64,000 nt of DNA from Pleurodeles waltl (GCF_031143425.1 NC_090442.1:425089776-425153775); one strand, 5' to 3'; counted from the first letter of the stretch, positions 44,641 through 55,871 are shown. The notes: generated by a model not told the origin, from the sequence alone. A program made the numbers and translations.

Positions 44641-47310
44641 ACCAACGGACCTTTTCATTCCTTCCTCTTGTAGATAGTTGTTTTTATTGTTGAGCATTTA
44701 GATAGCTTGGTTTAGATAAGTTAATGTAGTATAGGTTAGTTTTCATTAGGGGTAAGTATATTTTTAGGGGTTTGGTTTTATTAGGTGTTTTTAAAGGGTG
44801 GGGGTTGATGCTTAAGGTATGTGTTTCTAGAAAAAAATACAAAAAATATAAAAATATAAAAATGCAGAAAACCTATCTTTTTTAGGCCTAGATGTTTAGT
44901 TAGTTTATGTATAGCTGTAGCTACTGTTGACCTGGCCTGCAGATGTGTTTTAAAGGGGGTGGATGTTTTTTGTTTATGATGCGGCATTAAATGTATATTA
45001 TAAGTTAGGTAATGTTGAGATAGTTGAAGGTATTAATATTAATTAGTATTAGGTAGTCTAGTTAGGTTTGGTAGTTTAGCTAGTTTTAGTGACATATTTA
45101 TAATTTCATTAAACTTTGCTGTTTCTACATCAGTGTCCATCATGATTTACTGTCTAGGAATTAGCATGTCTGCTCAGGATATGCTAGGTACATGCCTTTG
45201 GCTTTGTTGGCAGCATTTGCCAACATGTGTGTCTAAGTGAATTCCCTATGGGCAAGTGTTAGAAATGGGGTCTTTGGTTGGCAAACAAGTTACCCGATGT
45301 CCAAGCAAGGACCCTCACTCTAGTCAGGGTAAGTCACACGCAATCCAGATTATCCTGTGCCCACCCTCTGGTAGCTTGGCACGGAGCAGTCAGGCTTAAC
45401 TTAGAAGGCAATGTGTAAGGTAGTTGCGCAATAAATCATGCAATAGCACAGAATAACACCACAAAAATATGCCACACAGTGTTTAGAAAAATATAGAATA
45501 TTTATCTGGTTAAATGCAGGTCAAAACAATCAAGATTTGATAAGTGCACGTTGAAATATGTCAGAGAATGATAAAAAGAGTCTTTAGTCTTTAAAAAGCA
45601 ACAAGTGTCTCTTGCAAGCACAAAGTACCTGGTTTGCGTACAAATTCTCGCAGGGGACCGCAGAGGAGGCGATGCATGGAAAACGGGGAGGCGTGCGTTG
45701 GTTCCTCCGGACGCACACAGATGATGCATCGATAATTTTCGATGCAGGGAAGGCTCTACGTTGATTTCTGGCACGCTGTCTTGGATCCTCTTTGGGTTGC
45801 GGGGTATTCAGACGCTCCGGGGACAATGCGGAGAAATGCTGGGCGTGCAAGACAAAGTCACAGGAGCTGCGTCGATCTGGTGGGCGATGCGGGGAAATTC
45901 CTGTCGCACGGCAGGCGCTGCGTCGCTTTTTCTCACAAGAAGTCGGGCTGCATCATTCCGGCTCAGCTATGCGTCAATCCAGTGGGCCGTGTGTCAAAGT
46001 TCTGGTCACAACACTGGCGCTGCATCGATCCCCTCTCGGTGAGCCGGGGTGCGTCATTCCGGTTCGGTGTGCTGTGATTTTCTCACTGCGATGCAGGCTG
46101 TGCATGATTTCTGGCAGGCTGTGAGTTGAGTTTTCGCCGCACAAGGAGTTCTTTGCAGGAGGAAGTCTTTTTGGGCCTGAGACTTCAAGGAACAGGAAAA
46201 AAGCTCTATCCAAGCCCTTGGAGAGCACTTCTCAGCAGAGCCAGAGGGCAGCAAGGCAGCAGGGCATCAGCAGGGCAGCAGTCCTTTGCAGAAAAGCAGT
46301 CAGGTAGCCAGGCAGTTCCTCTTGGCAGGTTGCAGGGTCTGGTTCAGAGTATCTTCACCAGTGGTATCTTGTCCAGAAGTGTCTGAGTTGGTAGGGTCAG
46401 AGGCCCTGCTTAAATACCCAAATGTGCCTTTGAAGTGGGGGAGACTTCAAAGAGTGGCTTAGAAGTGCACAAAGTCCTCTTTCAGTTCCATCCTGTCTGA
46501 CAGGTCCCAGTAGGGGGTTTGGCAGTCCACTGTGAGAGGGCAGGCCACTGTCCTTTCAAATGTAAGTGTTAGGCCCTCCACCCTCCCACCCCAGGAAGAC
46601 CCATTCAGTATGCAGATGTGTGCAGTTGTGACTGAGCATCCTGTTTTTGGGGTTGTCTGAGTGAAATGCACAAGGGAGCTGTCAAGTAAACCTAGCCAGA
46701 CGTGGATTGGAAGGCACAGAAGGAATTAAGGGGGTCATTACAACATTGGTGGTAAAAGCCGCTTACCGCCGTGCAGAAGACCGCCAACACACCGAGCGGC
46801 CGCGGGAATCCGCCACAGCTATAATGACCCACATCTCGGAACCCGCCAAAATTCAGACACCCACACAAGTCCGCCACACCAAAGGTCAGTGATAAACTGG
46901 CGAAAACAAAACCGACACCGTCACGCCAACAGAAATACGCCCACACTATCACGACACACGAATCCACAATTCCATTGGCGGTACACACCGCTGCGCTCAA
47001 AATACACACACATATACAAAACACAGCCACATAGGACAATTCGAAATACACACACCTGATACACATACACACACCACTCCCACACGCCCAATACAATATA
47101 AAACATACACCCACATCACCCACAAACCCCTACTACCAAAAATCGAGAACAAAGCACAGAGAGACACCCCCAGCAATTACAACAGCATCCACAGGCACAT
47201 AACACCATCACCGACACAACTTCCACACACCTCAAACAACACACCACTACATATCACCACACTTATCACCACACACACCACCCCACACATCACCTACACC
47301 ACCCCATGGC

Positions 47311-47683
47311 ATGGCAAGGACAGCCCAGGTTCTCGGAGGAGGAGCTCAGGGTCGTGGTGGAGGAAATCGTCCGGGTAGAGACCGGCTATTTGGAGCACAG
47401 GTGCAGCACACCTCAATTGCAAAGAAGATGGAGCTATGGCGAAGAATAGTCGACAGGGTCAACGCAGTGGGACAACACCCAAGGAATCGGGAGGACATCA
47501 GGAAAAGGTGGAACGACTTACGGGGGAAGGTGCGTTCCGTGGTCTCAAGACACCACCAGGCGGTTGAGCGGACTGGCGGCGGACCCCCACCTCCTCACCC
47601 ACAACTAACAACATGGGAGGAGCAGGTCTTGCCGATTCTGCATCCTGAGGGCCTCGCAGGAGTCGGTGGAGGAATGGACTCTG
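47311..47683 (+). pseudogene. SANT-like accessory gene 1 of the 8.4-kb Harbinger, exon 1
   Basis: The first helix lies in one frame (RFSEEELRVVVEEIVRVE, about 47329-47383) and the remainder in another (RLFGAQVQHTSIAKKMELWR, then REDIRKRWNDLRGKVRS and VERTGGGPPPPHP), so a frameshift splits the trihelix. A consensus donor CTG/GTAAGT ends the exon at 47683. Later exons are not clear; a Pro/Thr-rich frame continues to about 47950. The domain resembles the protein at 36325-37769, which ends its own domain with RGTGGGP. Not functional as it stands. Confidence 0.72.
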
Positions 47684-47989
47684 GTAAGTCACATCTTAAC
47701 TGTTACATCCCCCACCCTACCTGCATGCTATCACATACCCCCATCCCCCCCCTCGCCACCATCTGGGGCCTCAGGACAGTCGGTTCCCTTCACACAGGCA
47801 CAGGCCACCACAGACCTTCCCCCCTCTGGAAACACCAGCACAGCACCCACCCAGCGGGCCCATACCTCCGTCCCCAGGACACGTCAATCAGCAGTGTGTC
47901 CACCACTACAGGGTGTCGTAGTTTGGACTCTTGCTCTGAACAAAACTGCTGATCTCAGGATGACAGTACTTTCGTTTGTAGGTGACTAA

Positions 47990-48597
47990 GGGCCTCATTC
48001 TGAGGCCGGCGGGCGGCGGTCGACGCCCGCCTGGCGGGAACCGCCATATGGCCGGAGGCCATTCTGGCTTTCCCGCTGGGCTGGCGGGCGACCGCCAGAA
48101 GGCCGCCCGCCAGCCCAGCGGGAAACCCCTTCCCACGAGGAAGCCGGCTCCGAATGGAGCCGGCGGAGTGGGAAGGTGCGACAGGTGCAGTTGCACCCAT
48201 CGCGAATTTCAGTGTCTGCTAAGCAGACACTGAAATTCTTTGTGGGGCGCCCTTACGGGGGCCCCTGCAGTGCCCATGCCATTGGCATGGGCACTGCAGG
48301 GGCCCCCAGGGCCCCCACAACACCCCATACCACCATCCTGTTCCTGGCGGGCGAACCGCCAGGAACAGGATGGCGGTATGGGGTGTCGGAATCCCCATGG
48401 CGGCGCAGCAAGCTGCGCCGCCATGGAGGATTCCTGAGGGCAGCGGAAAACCGGCGGGAGACCGCCGGTTTTCCCTTTCTCACCGCGGCCAAACCGCCGC
48501 GGTCAGAATGCCCTTGAGAGCACCGCCAGCCTGTTGGCGGTGCTCTCGTGGTCGTTGACCCTGGCGGTCAATGACCGCCAGGGTCAGAATGACCCCC
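47990..48597. mobile_element. Hairpin-chain MITE nested in the Harbinger
   Basis: This 608-bp GC-rich insert has TAA on both sides (47987-47989, 48598-48600) and inverted ends GGGCCTCATTCTGA and, on the minus strand, GGGGGTCATTCTGA, so it is Harbinger-type. It is made of at least ten consecutive inverted repeats, most perfect. Arm pairs: 48069-48090/48104-48125 (22 bp), 48129-48136/48168-48175, 48204-48220/48222-48238 (17 bp), 48257-48280/48284-48307 (24 bp, 3-base loop), 48321-48350/48356-48385 (29 of 30), 48388-48409/48412-48434, 48445-48457/48462-48474, 48482-48489/48496-48503, 48516-48528/48535-48547, 48556-48570/48572-48586. Open frames on both strands here are by-products of the palindromes. 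Confidence 0.85.
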
Positions 48598-48600
48598 TAA

Positions 48601-49300
48601 GTCTCTTCCTACAACTAGTTGTAACTGTTGTCCAAACCTTACCGGCTTACTAGCAGTACCTCACCAGAAACACAATAGTAAAAGGTGATTTGTAGCAGTC
48701 GCTTATGCATGGACTCAAAGTAAGATCTCTCAGGGTTGTCGTGGTTAAACGGAAATTACCCTTTTCTCACAGATTTATTATGTCTCATAAAAACAAAGGC
48801 AATAATACAGATGCAGTGAAGTTATAATAGTTTTTATTCAACATAACTGCAATTTGTGATAAGTCGCATGAACTGCAATGATTAGGATAATGAATATACC
48901 AAGCAACAGTATTGTGCAGAAGAGAGTCATTGTTATAAAGACCCCCACCATTGTGCAATATATGTATATGTATAAGATGGAATAAGCCCTAATACCCTAA
49001 GGAGAATAGGTCTAACCTCCTACCTAAAAGGAGAGCTGGGTTCGTTAAACCTAATCTGCCAAAGCCGTGTCCATGAGAGGAGCCCCCAACCCTCGTTACT
49101 TTGGAATGTTCTTGAAATAGTAATGTCAACATACCTATGTCACACAGCTCTAGTCCATGAGGAATCTAAGCAGATGACACACGTTGGGACCCACATCTGT
49201 GAAACTGTAAGGGAAAGTGACAACTCAGTGACCATACACTGGGTGAAAACAACAGACAGTAGAGAGGTAGTAGTGTAAAAGTACATGTAGTAGGCAGGAA
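48601..49300. other. No gene recognised
   Basis: About 700 bp of A/T-rich sequence between the hairpin MITE and the 3' end of the transposase, inside the 8.4-kb Harbinger. No supported feature. Confidence 0.5.
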
Positions 49301-49318
49301 TGTATTCTCACCTGTGTT

Positions 49319-50160
49319 TCACTGGAAATATTGCTGGATCCCTGAGTCCCTGTTCTGCATGTCTTCTTCCTCTGCTTCATCCTCATCACTGTCCACAGGC
49401 TCCACAGCTGCAACAACCCGCCATCTGGACCATCCTCCTGCAGAAAAGGCACCTGTTGTCACAAAGCCAAGTTGTGAAGCATACAGCAGGCCACGATGAT
49501 CTGGCACACCTTCTTTGGTGAGTAGAATAGGGATCCACCTGTCATATGCAGGCACCTGAACCTGGCCTTCAGGAGGCCGAAGGTCCGCTCGATCGCCCTC
49601 CTAGTTCGCCCATGGGCCTCATTGTAGCGTTCCTCTGCCCTGGTCCTGGGATTCCTCACTGGGGTCAGTAGCCATGACAGGTTGGGGTAACCAGAGTCAC
49701 CTGCAAATGGTGAGGGACAACTGTTAGACACACACTAACCTGTAGGGATAACACCAGACAACGATTCCCACTGTCTTGCTTCAAGGGGCTCACCTAACAG
49801 CCACACACAGTGCCTTTGGAGTTGACCCATCACATAAGGGATGCTGCTATTCCGCAGGATGTAGGCGTCATGCACTGAGCCAGGAAACATGGCATTCACA
49901 TGGGAGATGTACTGGTCTGCCAAACATACCATCTGCACATTCATGGAAGGAGGGGGGATTCCTGTGGGATGGCGGATTGCTGACATCAGGTCTGGCTCCA
50001 ACTGGGTACACAGTTCCTGGATTGTGGCACGGTCAAACCTGCAGGTGATTATCAAATTCCTTTCCTCCATTGTCGACAGGTCCACCAGCGGTCGGTACTC
50101 CGGAGGATTCCTCCATCTCCTCACATGTCCCAGCGGACGGTGCCTATGAAGGACAACAGC
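49319..50160 (-). pseudogene. Harbinger transposase of the 8.4-kb element, internally deleted
   Basis: Minus strand. The N-terminal helical part (HVRRWRNPPEYRPLVDL, then RFDRATIQELCTQLEPDLMS) jumps directly to SMNVQMVCLADQYISHVNAM, so the stretch that should carry the first catalytic Asp is missing. The second Asp is in FPGSVHDAYILRN. An intron at 49793-49701 (93 bp; donor TTAG/GTGAGC, acceptor TTTGCAG/GTGACT) joins VWLLG to DSGYPNLSW. Exon 2 has AIERTFGLLKARFRCLH with the Glu and CCMLHNLAL, followed by TGA. After a frame change an acidic tail (VEPVDSDEDEAEEEDMQNRD) ends at 49319. It is dead through deletion, stop and shift. Confidence 0.85.
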
Positions 50161-50607
50161 AAGCACAGAGTCAACCAACTCAGAGGTACGTACCCACAGC
50201 TTACACAGAACACGAATCATAATCTGAAAAGTGGCCTGTATGTGTTTTGAGACTAGGCCTAGGTATGTGTGACGCAGTTGAAAATGAGGCCATGTGGGCC
50301 CCTGAAATGGCGGCTGCCTGACCTGTAAAGTGGGACAATGGGATGTGAGGTAACTGCGCTGGCGTTGTACACTGTTGCGGTAGGCGGTCAGAGACCGTGG
50401 CGCAATGCTGCATTGGTTAACATTGGACCCTATGGGTCCCAGGAGCCAATGACGATGTACGCCGGTGGTGATGGTACGCACCACTGCGGACGTGACCGCC
50501 GTGAACGTGACTGTCATTTTCTATCACTTCAATCACTCGATACCTGATCTTCGACAGGAGAGGACCTACACTGTAAGTGCTGCTGTGACCTCAGTCTGGA
50601 AGAGACA

Positions 50608-53103
50608 ATGGCTCGTGCGTCTGAGGAAAGGGCTCCTGCCTTCACATCGGAGGAGTTGGAGAAGCTCGTTGATGGGGTCCTCCCCCAGTACACGCTACTC
50701 TACGGTCCTCCAGACCAACAGGTAAGTACACAGGGAGCATGTTGTATGGGCTATGCCTGTCGGGAGAGGGCTGGAAGGAAGGGGACTGAGTGCTGCGTGC
50801 ATGTAAGACGGTGAGTGCATGTGCCACATGGCACGGGTAGGAATGGGGGCCACTCACTTTTAAGGTGCAGTTGGTAATGACTTCTCTTCTTCCCCTGTAC
50901 ATTTCATGTAGGTCAGCGCCCACCAGAAGAAGGATATTTGGCGTGCCATCGCCAAGGACGTCCGGACCCTGGGGGTCTACCACAGACGGAGCACCCACTG
51001 CCAGAAAAGATGGGAGGACATTCGCCGCTGGAGCAAGAAGACGGCGGAGGCTCAGCTGGGGATGGCCTCCCAATGTGGGAGGGGTGCCTGTCGAACCATG
51101 ACCCCCCTGAGGTTCAGGATTCTGGCGGTGGCCTACCCGGAGTTGGATGGGCGCTTGAGGGCATCACAGCAGACACAAGGGGGTGAGTACACTCTCATTT
51201 AGCTGACATTGCGCGCAGTGGAGTTGTCTGGGTGGGGGAGGAGGGCTGTGGGTTTCCCTAGGCCAGGGCGAGTTCCGTTTGCTAGGCCCCTCCGTAAGGC
51301 ATGGCCCTGTGGCCCCCCACCCTACCTCTTTAGAGTGCCAAGTACAGCTATTCATGCCCCTGTGTCATCTATGTGTGCAGATGTCGTTCATAGCCTTGTA
51401 GGCCAATTCCAAGGAATTGCACTGTAGAGCCCAAGTGCGCGGCGTAGTGCAGGGGGCTTCTGTGTCTTGTCCGCCAACGGTAGCGGTAATCCATGCACTC
51501 AACATGTCTTTATTCTGCCCCCCCCTTTTTGTGGTTTCCCTGTTCTTTTGTGCATGAGCATCATCAGGCGGAGGAGCAGTGGCACTGGAGCACGAGGGAG
51601 CTGCATCCCACATGGCCATGGAGGGCCACACTACGGACTCTGAATTCACCAGTGGGACGGAGGGCGAGGGGAGCTCCACGGCGGGGACAGGAGCTGACAC
51701 CAGTGACACAGACTCGTCCTCTGATGGGTGGGCCTCACCTTCGCCCCAGGCACCTCAGGCCCTGCCCCAGTCACCCCTGCTGCCCTCAGTGAGGAGGCCA
51801 TTAACCTCCTCAGGTCCCTCACTGTTGGGCAGTCTACCATTTTGAATGCCATCCAGGGTGTAGAAAGGCAGTTGCAACAAACTAATGCATTCCTGGAGGG
51901 CATTCATTCTGGTCAGATGGCCCTTCACCGAGCCTTTCAAACTCTGGCCTCAGCACTGATGGCAGCCACTGTCCCCGTGTCTAGCCTCCCCCCTCCAACT
52001 TCCTCCACCCAGACCCAATCCCCTGTACCTCTGCCTATCACAAGCACACCATCAGACCAGCCTGCACACACCTCACCACACAAGGGAAGCTCAGGCAAAC
52101 ATAAGCATCACACATCCCACAGGCACTCATGCAAGCATCACACACATGCAGACACACCAACATCCACTGCCTCCACTGTGTCCCCCTCGTCGTCGTCTCC
52201 CTCCTCCCTCCCAGTCTCGTCTACACACACACCTGCATGCACTACCTCTTCAGCCACTACGTCCCTCACCAGCACACCCACCAGCACACCCCACTCACGT
52301 GCAGTCACCACCCCCACTACCATTCACAAGTCCCCTGGGTCCTCTCCCAGTGTGTCTGTGACGCCCCCTCCAAAGATACACAAACGCAGCCACACACCCA
52401 CCCAACAGCCATCCACCTCACGACAGCCTCCAGCGCATGCACCTGCACCCAAAGTCACCAAACGTACACCTCCTACAACCACCACCTCTTCCTCCACTCC
52501 CAAACCCCCTCCAGCTACCCGTCCCAGTGTGTCCAAAAAACTTTTCATGTCCAGCCTTGACCTTTTTCCCACACCTCCCCCACCCCGTCCGTCTCAGAGG
52601 CCCCGGACTAGCACCTCAGCCACAACATCTCCGGGACCAGTGGTTCCTGTAGTCACAGGTATGTGGAGTGCACCGGCCACCAGGACAGCCAGTGTGGCAT
52701 GGAGCCACAGCACAGCCAGTCCCCCCCCTGCGGAGCATCAGAAGTTGGCCAGTGCCCGACTACAGCCACCAAAGCAGCTCCCAGGGGTCCCGGTGGGAGT
52801 GTGGACTCAGCTGTGACACCTCCCAAGGTGGTGAAGGGCCACAAGAAACGCGTCAAGTCTGGGAAGAGCAGCATAGCGGAGAAGACCGCCATCATCCAAG
52901 CTGCCCAGGAGGCCACCGCTAGCCCCAGCCCAGCTGCCCAGGAGGCCACCACCAGCCCAGCTGCCCAGGAGGACACCGCCAGCCCCAGCCCAGCTGCCCA
53001 GGAGGCCACCGCCAGCCCCAGTCCAGCTGCCCATGAGGCCACCACCAGCCCCAGCCCAGCTGCCCAGGAGGACACCGTCAGCCCCAGCCCAGTTGGGCCA
53101 TGA
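50608..53103 (+). pseudogene. SANT-like accessory gene 2 of the 8.4-kb Harbinger, three or more exons
   Basis: Exon 1 (50608-50721) starts MARASEERAPAFTSEELEKL and ends CAG/GTAAGT. Exon 2 (50912-51182) follows ATGTAG and continues in phase with KKDIWRAIAKDVRTLGVYHR and RRSTHCQKRWEDIRRWSKKT, completing a SANT/trihelix domain with the conserved Trp positions. Exon 3 starts at 51568 after CATCAG, reads an acidic Ser/Thr stretch (GADTSDTDSSSDGW), then needs a shift near 51730 to enter a frame with a helical segment (NLLRSLTVGQSTILNAIQGV) and a 250-residue Thr/Ser/Pro/His-rich tail. Another shift near 52660 leads to a Lys-rich stretch (PPKVVKGHKKRVKSGKSS) and 11-residue repeats. Splice phases fit across the first two introns. 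Two frameshifts suggest it is inactive. Confidence 0.75.
52893..53100 (+). repeat. Coding minisatellite, 33-bp unit
   Basis: About six copies of a 33-bp unit encode AAQEATASPSP with small variants, one copy shortened by 6 bases. They form the C-terminal end of the second SANT-like gene. Confidence 0.85.
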
Positions 53104-53226
53104 AGGACCGCCAGCAAAAGCCCCGTTGGGCCATGAAGGACCGCCAGCACAAGCCCCGTTGGGCCATGAAGGACCGCCAGCACAAGCCCCCGTTGGGCCA
53201 TGAAGGACCGCCAGCACAAGCCCCGC
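53092..53226 (+). repeat. Minisatellite, 33-bp unit GTTGGGCCATGAAGGACC...
   Basis: Four nearly identical copies of a 33-bp unit sit directly after the stop codon of the upstream frame (the TGA lies within the first unit). Confidence 0.9.
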
Positions 53227-53785
53227 TAAACAGGGCACCGCCAATTCAAGCACCGCTGAACAGGGCAAGCACCGCTGAACAGGGCACCGCCAACTCAAGC
53301 ACCGCTGAACAGGGCAAGCACCGCTGAACAGGGCACCGCCAACTCAAGCACCGCTGAACAGGGCAAGCACTGCTGAACAGGGCACCGCCAACTCAAGCAC
53401 CGCTGAACAGGGCACCGGCAACTCAAGCACCGCTGAACAGGGCACCACCAACTCAAGCACCGCTGAACAGGGCAAGCACTGCTGAACAGGGCACCGCTAA
53501 CTCAAGCACCGCTAAACAGGGCACCGTCAACTCAAGCAAGGCTGAACAGGGCACCGCCAAATCAAGCACCGCTGAACAGGGCACCGCCAACTCAAGCACC
53601 GCTGAACAGGTCAAGCACCGCTGAACAGGGCACCGCCAACTCAAGCACCGTTGAACAGGGCACCGCCAAATCAAGCACAGCTGAACAGGGCACCGCCAAA
53701 TCAAGCACCGCTGAACAGGGCTCCGCCAAATCAAGCACCGCTGAACAGGGCACTGCCAAATCAAGCAACGCTAGCCCATGAGCGG
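53226..53785 (+). repeat. Minisatellite, 30-bp unit AGGGCACCGCCAACTCAAGC...
   Basis: About 18 imperfect copies of a 30-bp unit, several with an extra 19-bp AGGGCAAGCACCGCTGAAC block. One plus frame encodes GTANSSTAEQ repeats, which suggests descent from the tail of the adjacent gene. The minus strand is also open by chance, which creates long artefactual frames. Confidence 0.9.
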
Positions 53786-53830
53786 CAGGGGCACTGACGC
53801 AACTGGGACCGTCACGGGGTGAGTGATACA

Positions 53831-54014
53831 CTCTGGGCACCAGTCCCCCTCCAGAACCAGTGGAGACATGCATCCACTCCGTCTGTCCTTAACAGGATGA
53901 AGCACTCTGGGCACCAGTCCCCCTCCAGAACCAGTGAAGACATGCATCCACTCCGTCTGTCTTTCACAGGATGAAGCACTCTGGGCACCAGTCCCCCTCC
54001 AGAACCAGTGGAGA
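53831..54014 (+). repeat. Tandem repeat, 74-bp unit, 2.5 copies
   Basis: Units start CTCTGGGCACCAGTCCCCCT at 53831, 53905 and 53979; the third is cut short. Non-coding. Confidence 0.9.
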
Positions 54015-54020
54015 CTGTTA

Positions 54021-54262
54021 TCAACTTGAGAGACTGTGGCTTTACACTCCCCAAGATGGAACAGTGGGCAAACCACCCACTGTAGAGACTTGAGAGACTG
54101 TGGCTTTGCACTCCCCAGGATGGAACAGTGGGCAAACCACCCACTGTAGAGACTTGAGAGACTGTGGCTTTGCACTCCCCAGGATGGAACAGTGGGCAAA
54201 CCACCCACTGTAGAGACTTGAGAGACTGTGGCTTTGCACTCCCCAGGATTGAACAGTGGGCA
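54021..54262 (+). repeat. Tandem repeat, 64-bp unit, about 4 copies
   Basis: Units containing TTGAGAGACTGTGGCTTT recur every 64 bp (GAGACTTGAG at 54085, 54149, 54213), with a diverged first copy and a truncated last one. Non-coding. Confidence 0.9.
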
Positions 54263-55871
54263 TTGAGCCCCCTCGTGGATCTGGCGTCGTGCACTCATCC
54301 GGCTGAGGGGCCCCCCCTTCCCTTCCCCCTGAGGTGCCTGTTATATTTCTATCTGATGCCCCTGCAGTGTTCTCTCTGTTTTGATCTGGTATCGAGTGTG
54401 GGCCTCGCCCATGCATTTTGGGCCCAGTGGTCCACGGACTATAAATGGTGCAATACCTGGACTTGTATTATTGGTGTATATATTTGTTTATAGTGTATGT
54501 ATATTTTATAATACTGTATTTTAATAGATTACAATGGTTACAATCATTTCCTTTGGTCTTTGCATTTTTCTGGGGGATTTGGGAGGTGGAACTATGATGT
54601 ATAGATATGTATTAATGTGTGTGTTGTAGTGGGTGAGAGTGGGGGTGGGGGTGTTGCGTGTGTGTGTGTCTGTTTTTCCCCTCCAGCCTCCCCTATGTCG
54701 TAGGTGCAGTACTCACTGTGCTCTTCGCCGCCGGCGTTCGTGCTCCTGGTACAGGAGCAAGAAGACTATCGCAGGTAGGATTTGGAGTTCCGGGTCCATG
54801 ATGTCCTTGTTCCTCGTGGAGTGTGTAGAGGTGAGCGTTTTCCCTTCTAAATTCCTGTTTCTGCCGTGTTTTTATCCGCGGTGAATCCGCCCCGGAAAAG
54901 GTGGCTGATTGGCCGTCATGATACTGTGGGCAGTACATTGTCTCCCGCATGTCTGTTGGCGGTGACCGCCGCGCTGTTTGTTTGTACCGCCGTGGCGGTC
55001 GGAGTGTTAAAGTGGCTGTCTTTGTTGGTGGTTTCCGCTACGGTCGTGATTCCAAATTTTTTACTGCCGGCCTGTTGGCGGTCCTACCGCCGCTTTAACA
55101 CCGACCGCCAGGGTTGTAATGACCACCTAAGTGTAGAGAAATGCTCACTTACTAAAAGTAGCATTTCTAAAATAGTAATATAAAATCCAACTTCACCATT
55201 AAGCAGGATTTTGTGTTACCATTCTGGCCATACTTAATATGACCTTGTTACTCCTTTCAGATCAGAATCTACCACTCAAACAGTATATGAGGGTAGCCCT
55301 AATGCTATCCTATGAAAGGAGCAGGCCTCACAGCAGTGTAAAAACAAATTTAGGAGTTTTACACTACCACCACATATAGAACACACATGCTCATGTCCTG
55401 TCCTTTGCCTACATAGCACCCTGCCCTATTGGCTACCCAGGGCCTACCTTAGGGGTCACTTATATGTAGAAAAAGGGGAGTTTAAGGCTTGGCAAGTACT
55501 TTTAAATGCCAGAGTGGCTCTGAAACTGCACACACAAGCACTGCAGTGGCAGGCCTGAAACATGGTTAGGGGGCTACTTATGTGGGTGGCACAACCGGTG
55601 CTGCAGCCTACTTGTAGTATTTATTTACAGGCCCTGGGCACATGTAGTGCACTTAACTAGGGACTTACAAGTAAATTAAATAAGCCAATTGGGTATGAGC
55701 CAATGTCACCATGTTTTAAGGAGAGACCATATGCACTTAAGCACTGATTAGCCATTTCCAACAAGTATGTATAGGTTGTTCTTCAAAATGTTTTTTAAGC
55801 TTCAAATGCCTCAGAGATTTGTAGATCAACATGTATTTGGGCATAGTCTGGAGATGAAGTAGGACAAGAAC

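Larger units (their letters stand above)
46730..55127. mobile_element. 8.4-kb PIF/Harbinger transposon with two SANT-like genes
   Basis: Ends are GGGGGTCATTACAAC (left) and, on the minus strand, GGTGGTCATTACAAC (right), with matching TGG(T/C)GGT further in. TAA flanks both sides (46727-46729, 55128-55130), the 3-bp duplication known for Harbinger. The flanking LTR sequence is continuous across the insertion, which confirms both boundaries. Inside, left to right: SANT-like gene 1 (plus), a nested hairpin MITE, a transposase (minus), SANT-like gene 2 (plus), and blocks of tandem repeats. Most vertebrate Harbingers are 3-6 kb. The length here comes from the second accessory gene, the nested MITE and the repeats. 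Confidence 0.88.
45257..55763 (-). mobile_element. Second copy of the long-LTR family, split by a Harbinger insertion
   Basis: It starts TGTTAGAAATGGGG at 45257 and ends CCATTTCCAACA at 55763, the same ends as the 28724-30743 LTR. The left part is 45257-46726. After the 8.4-kb Harbinger the alignment resumes at 55131 (AAATGCTCACTTACTAAAAG aligns with AAATGCCCACTTTCTAAAAG near 30025). Without the insertion the LTR is about 2.1 kb. About 120 bp near the right end is missing relative to the other copy. There is no clean target duplication (GCAAG versus AGTAT). Only one LTR is seen, so it may be a solo LTR. Confidence 0.75.

Noticed and set aside
48204..48307. Candidate microRNA hairpins
   Set aside because: The stems are perfect and part of a transposon made of such stems; without small-RNA data a miRNA call is not justified.
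47906..48558. Multiple 60-113 codon open frames on both strands
   Set aside because: They arise from GC-rich perfect palindromes in the hairpin MITE, which leave few stop codons in any frame.
53100..54262. Possible CRISPR-like array
   Set aside because: Units are contiguous tandem repeats without unique spacers, in a eukaryotic transposon context.
52653..54416. Several long minus-strand open frames (up to 188 codons)
   Set aside because: They are readings of the 30-, 33-, 64- and 74-bp tandem repeats, with repeated VPCSAVLELA-type strings and no independent support.
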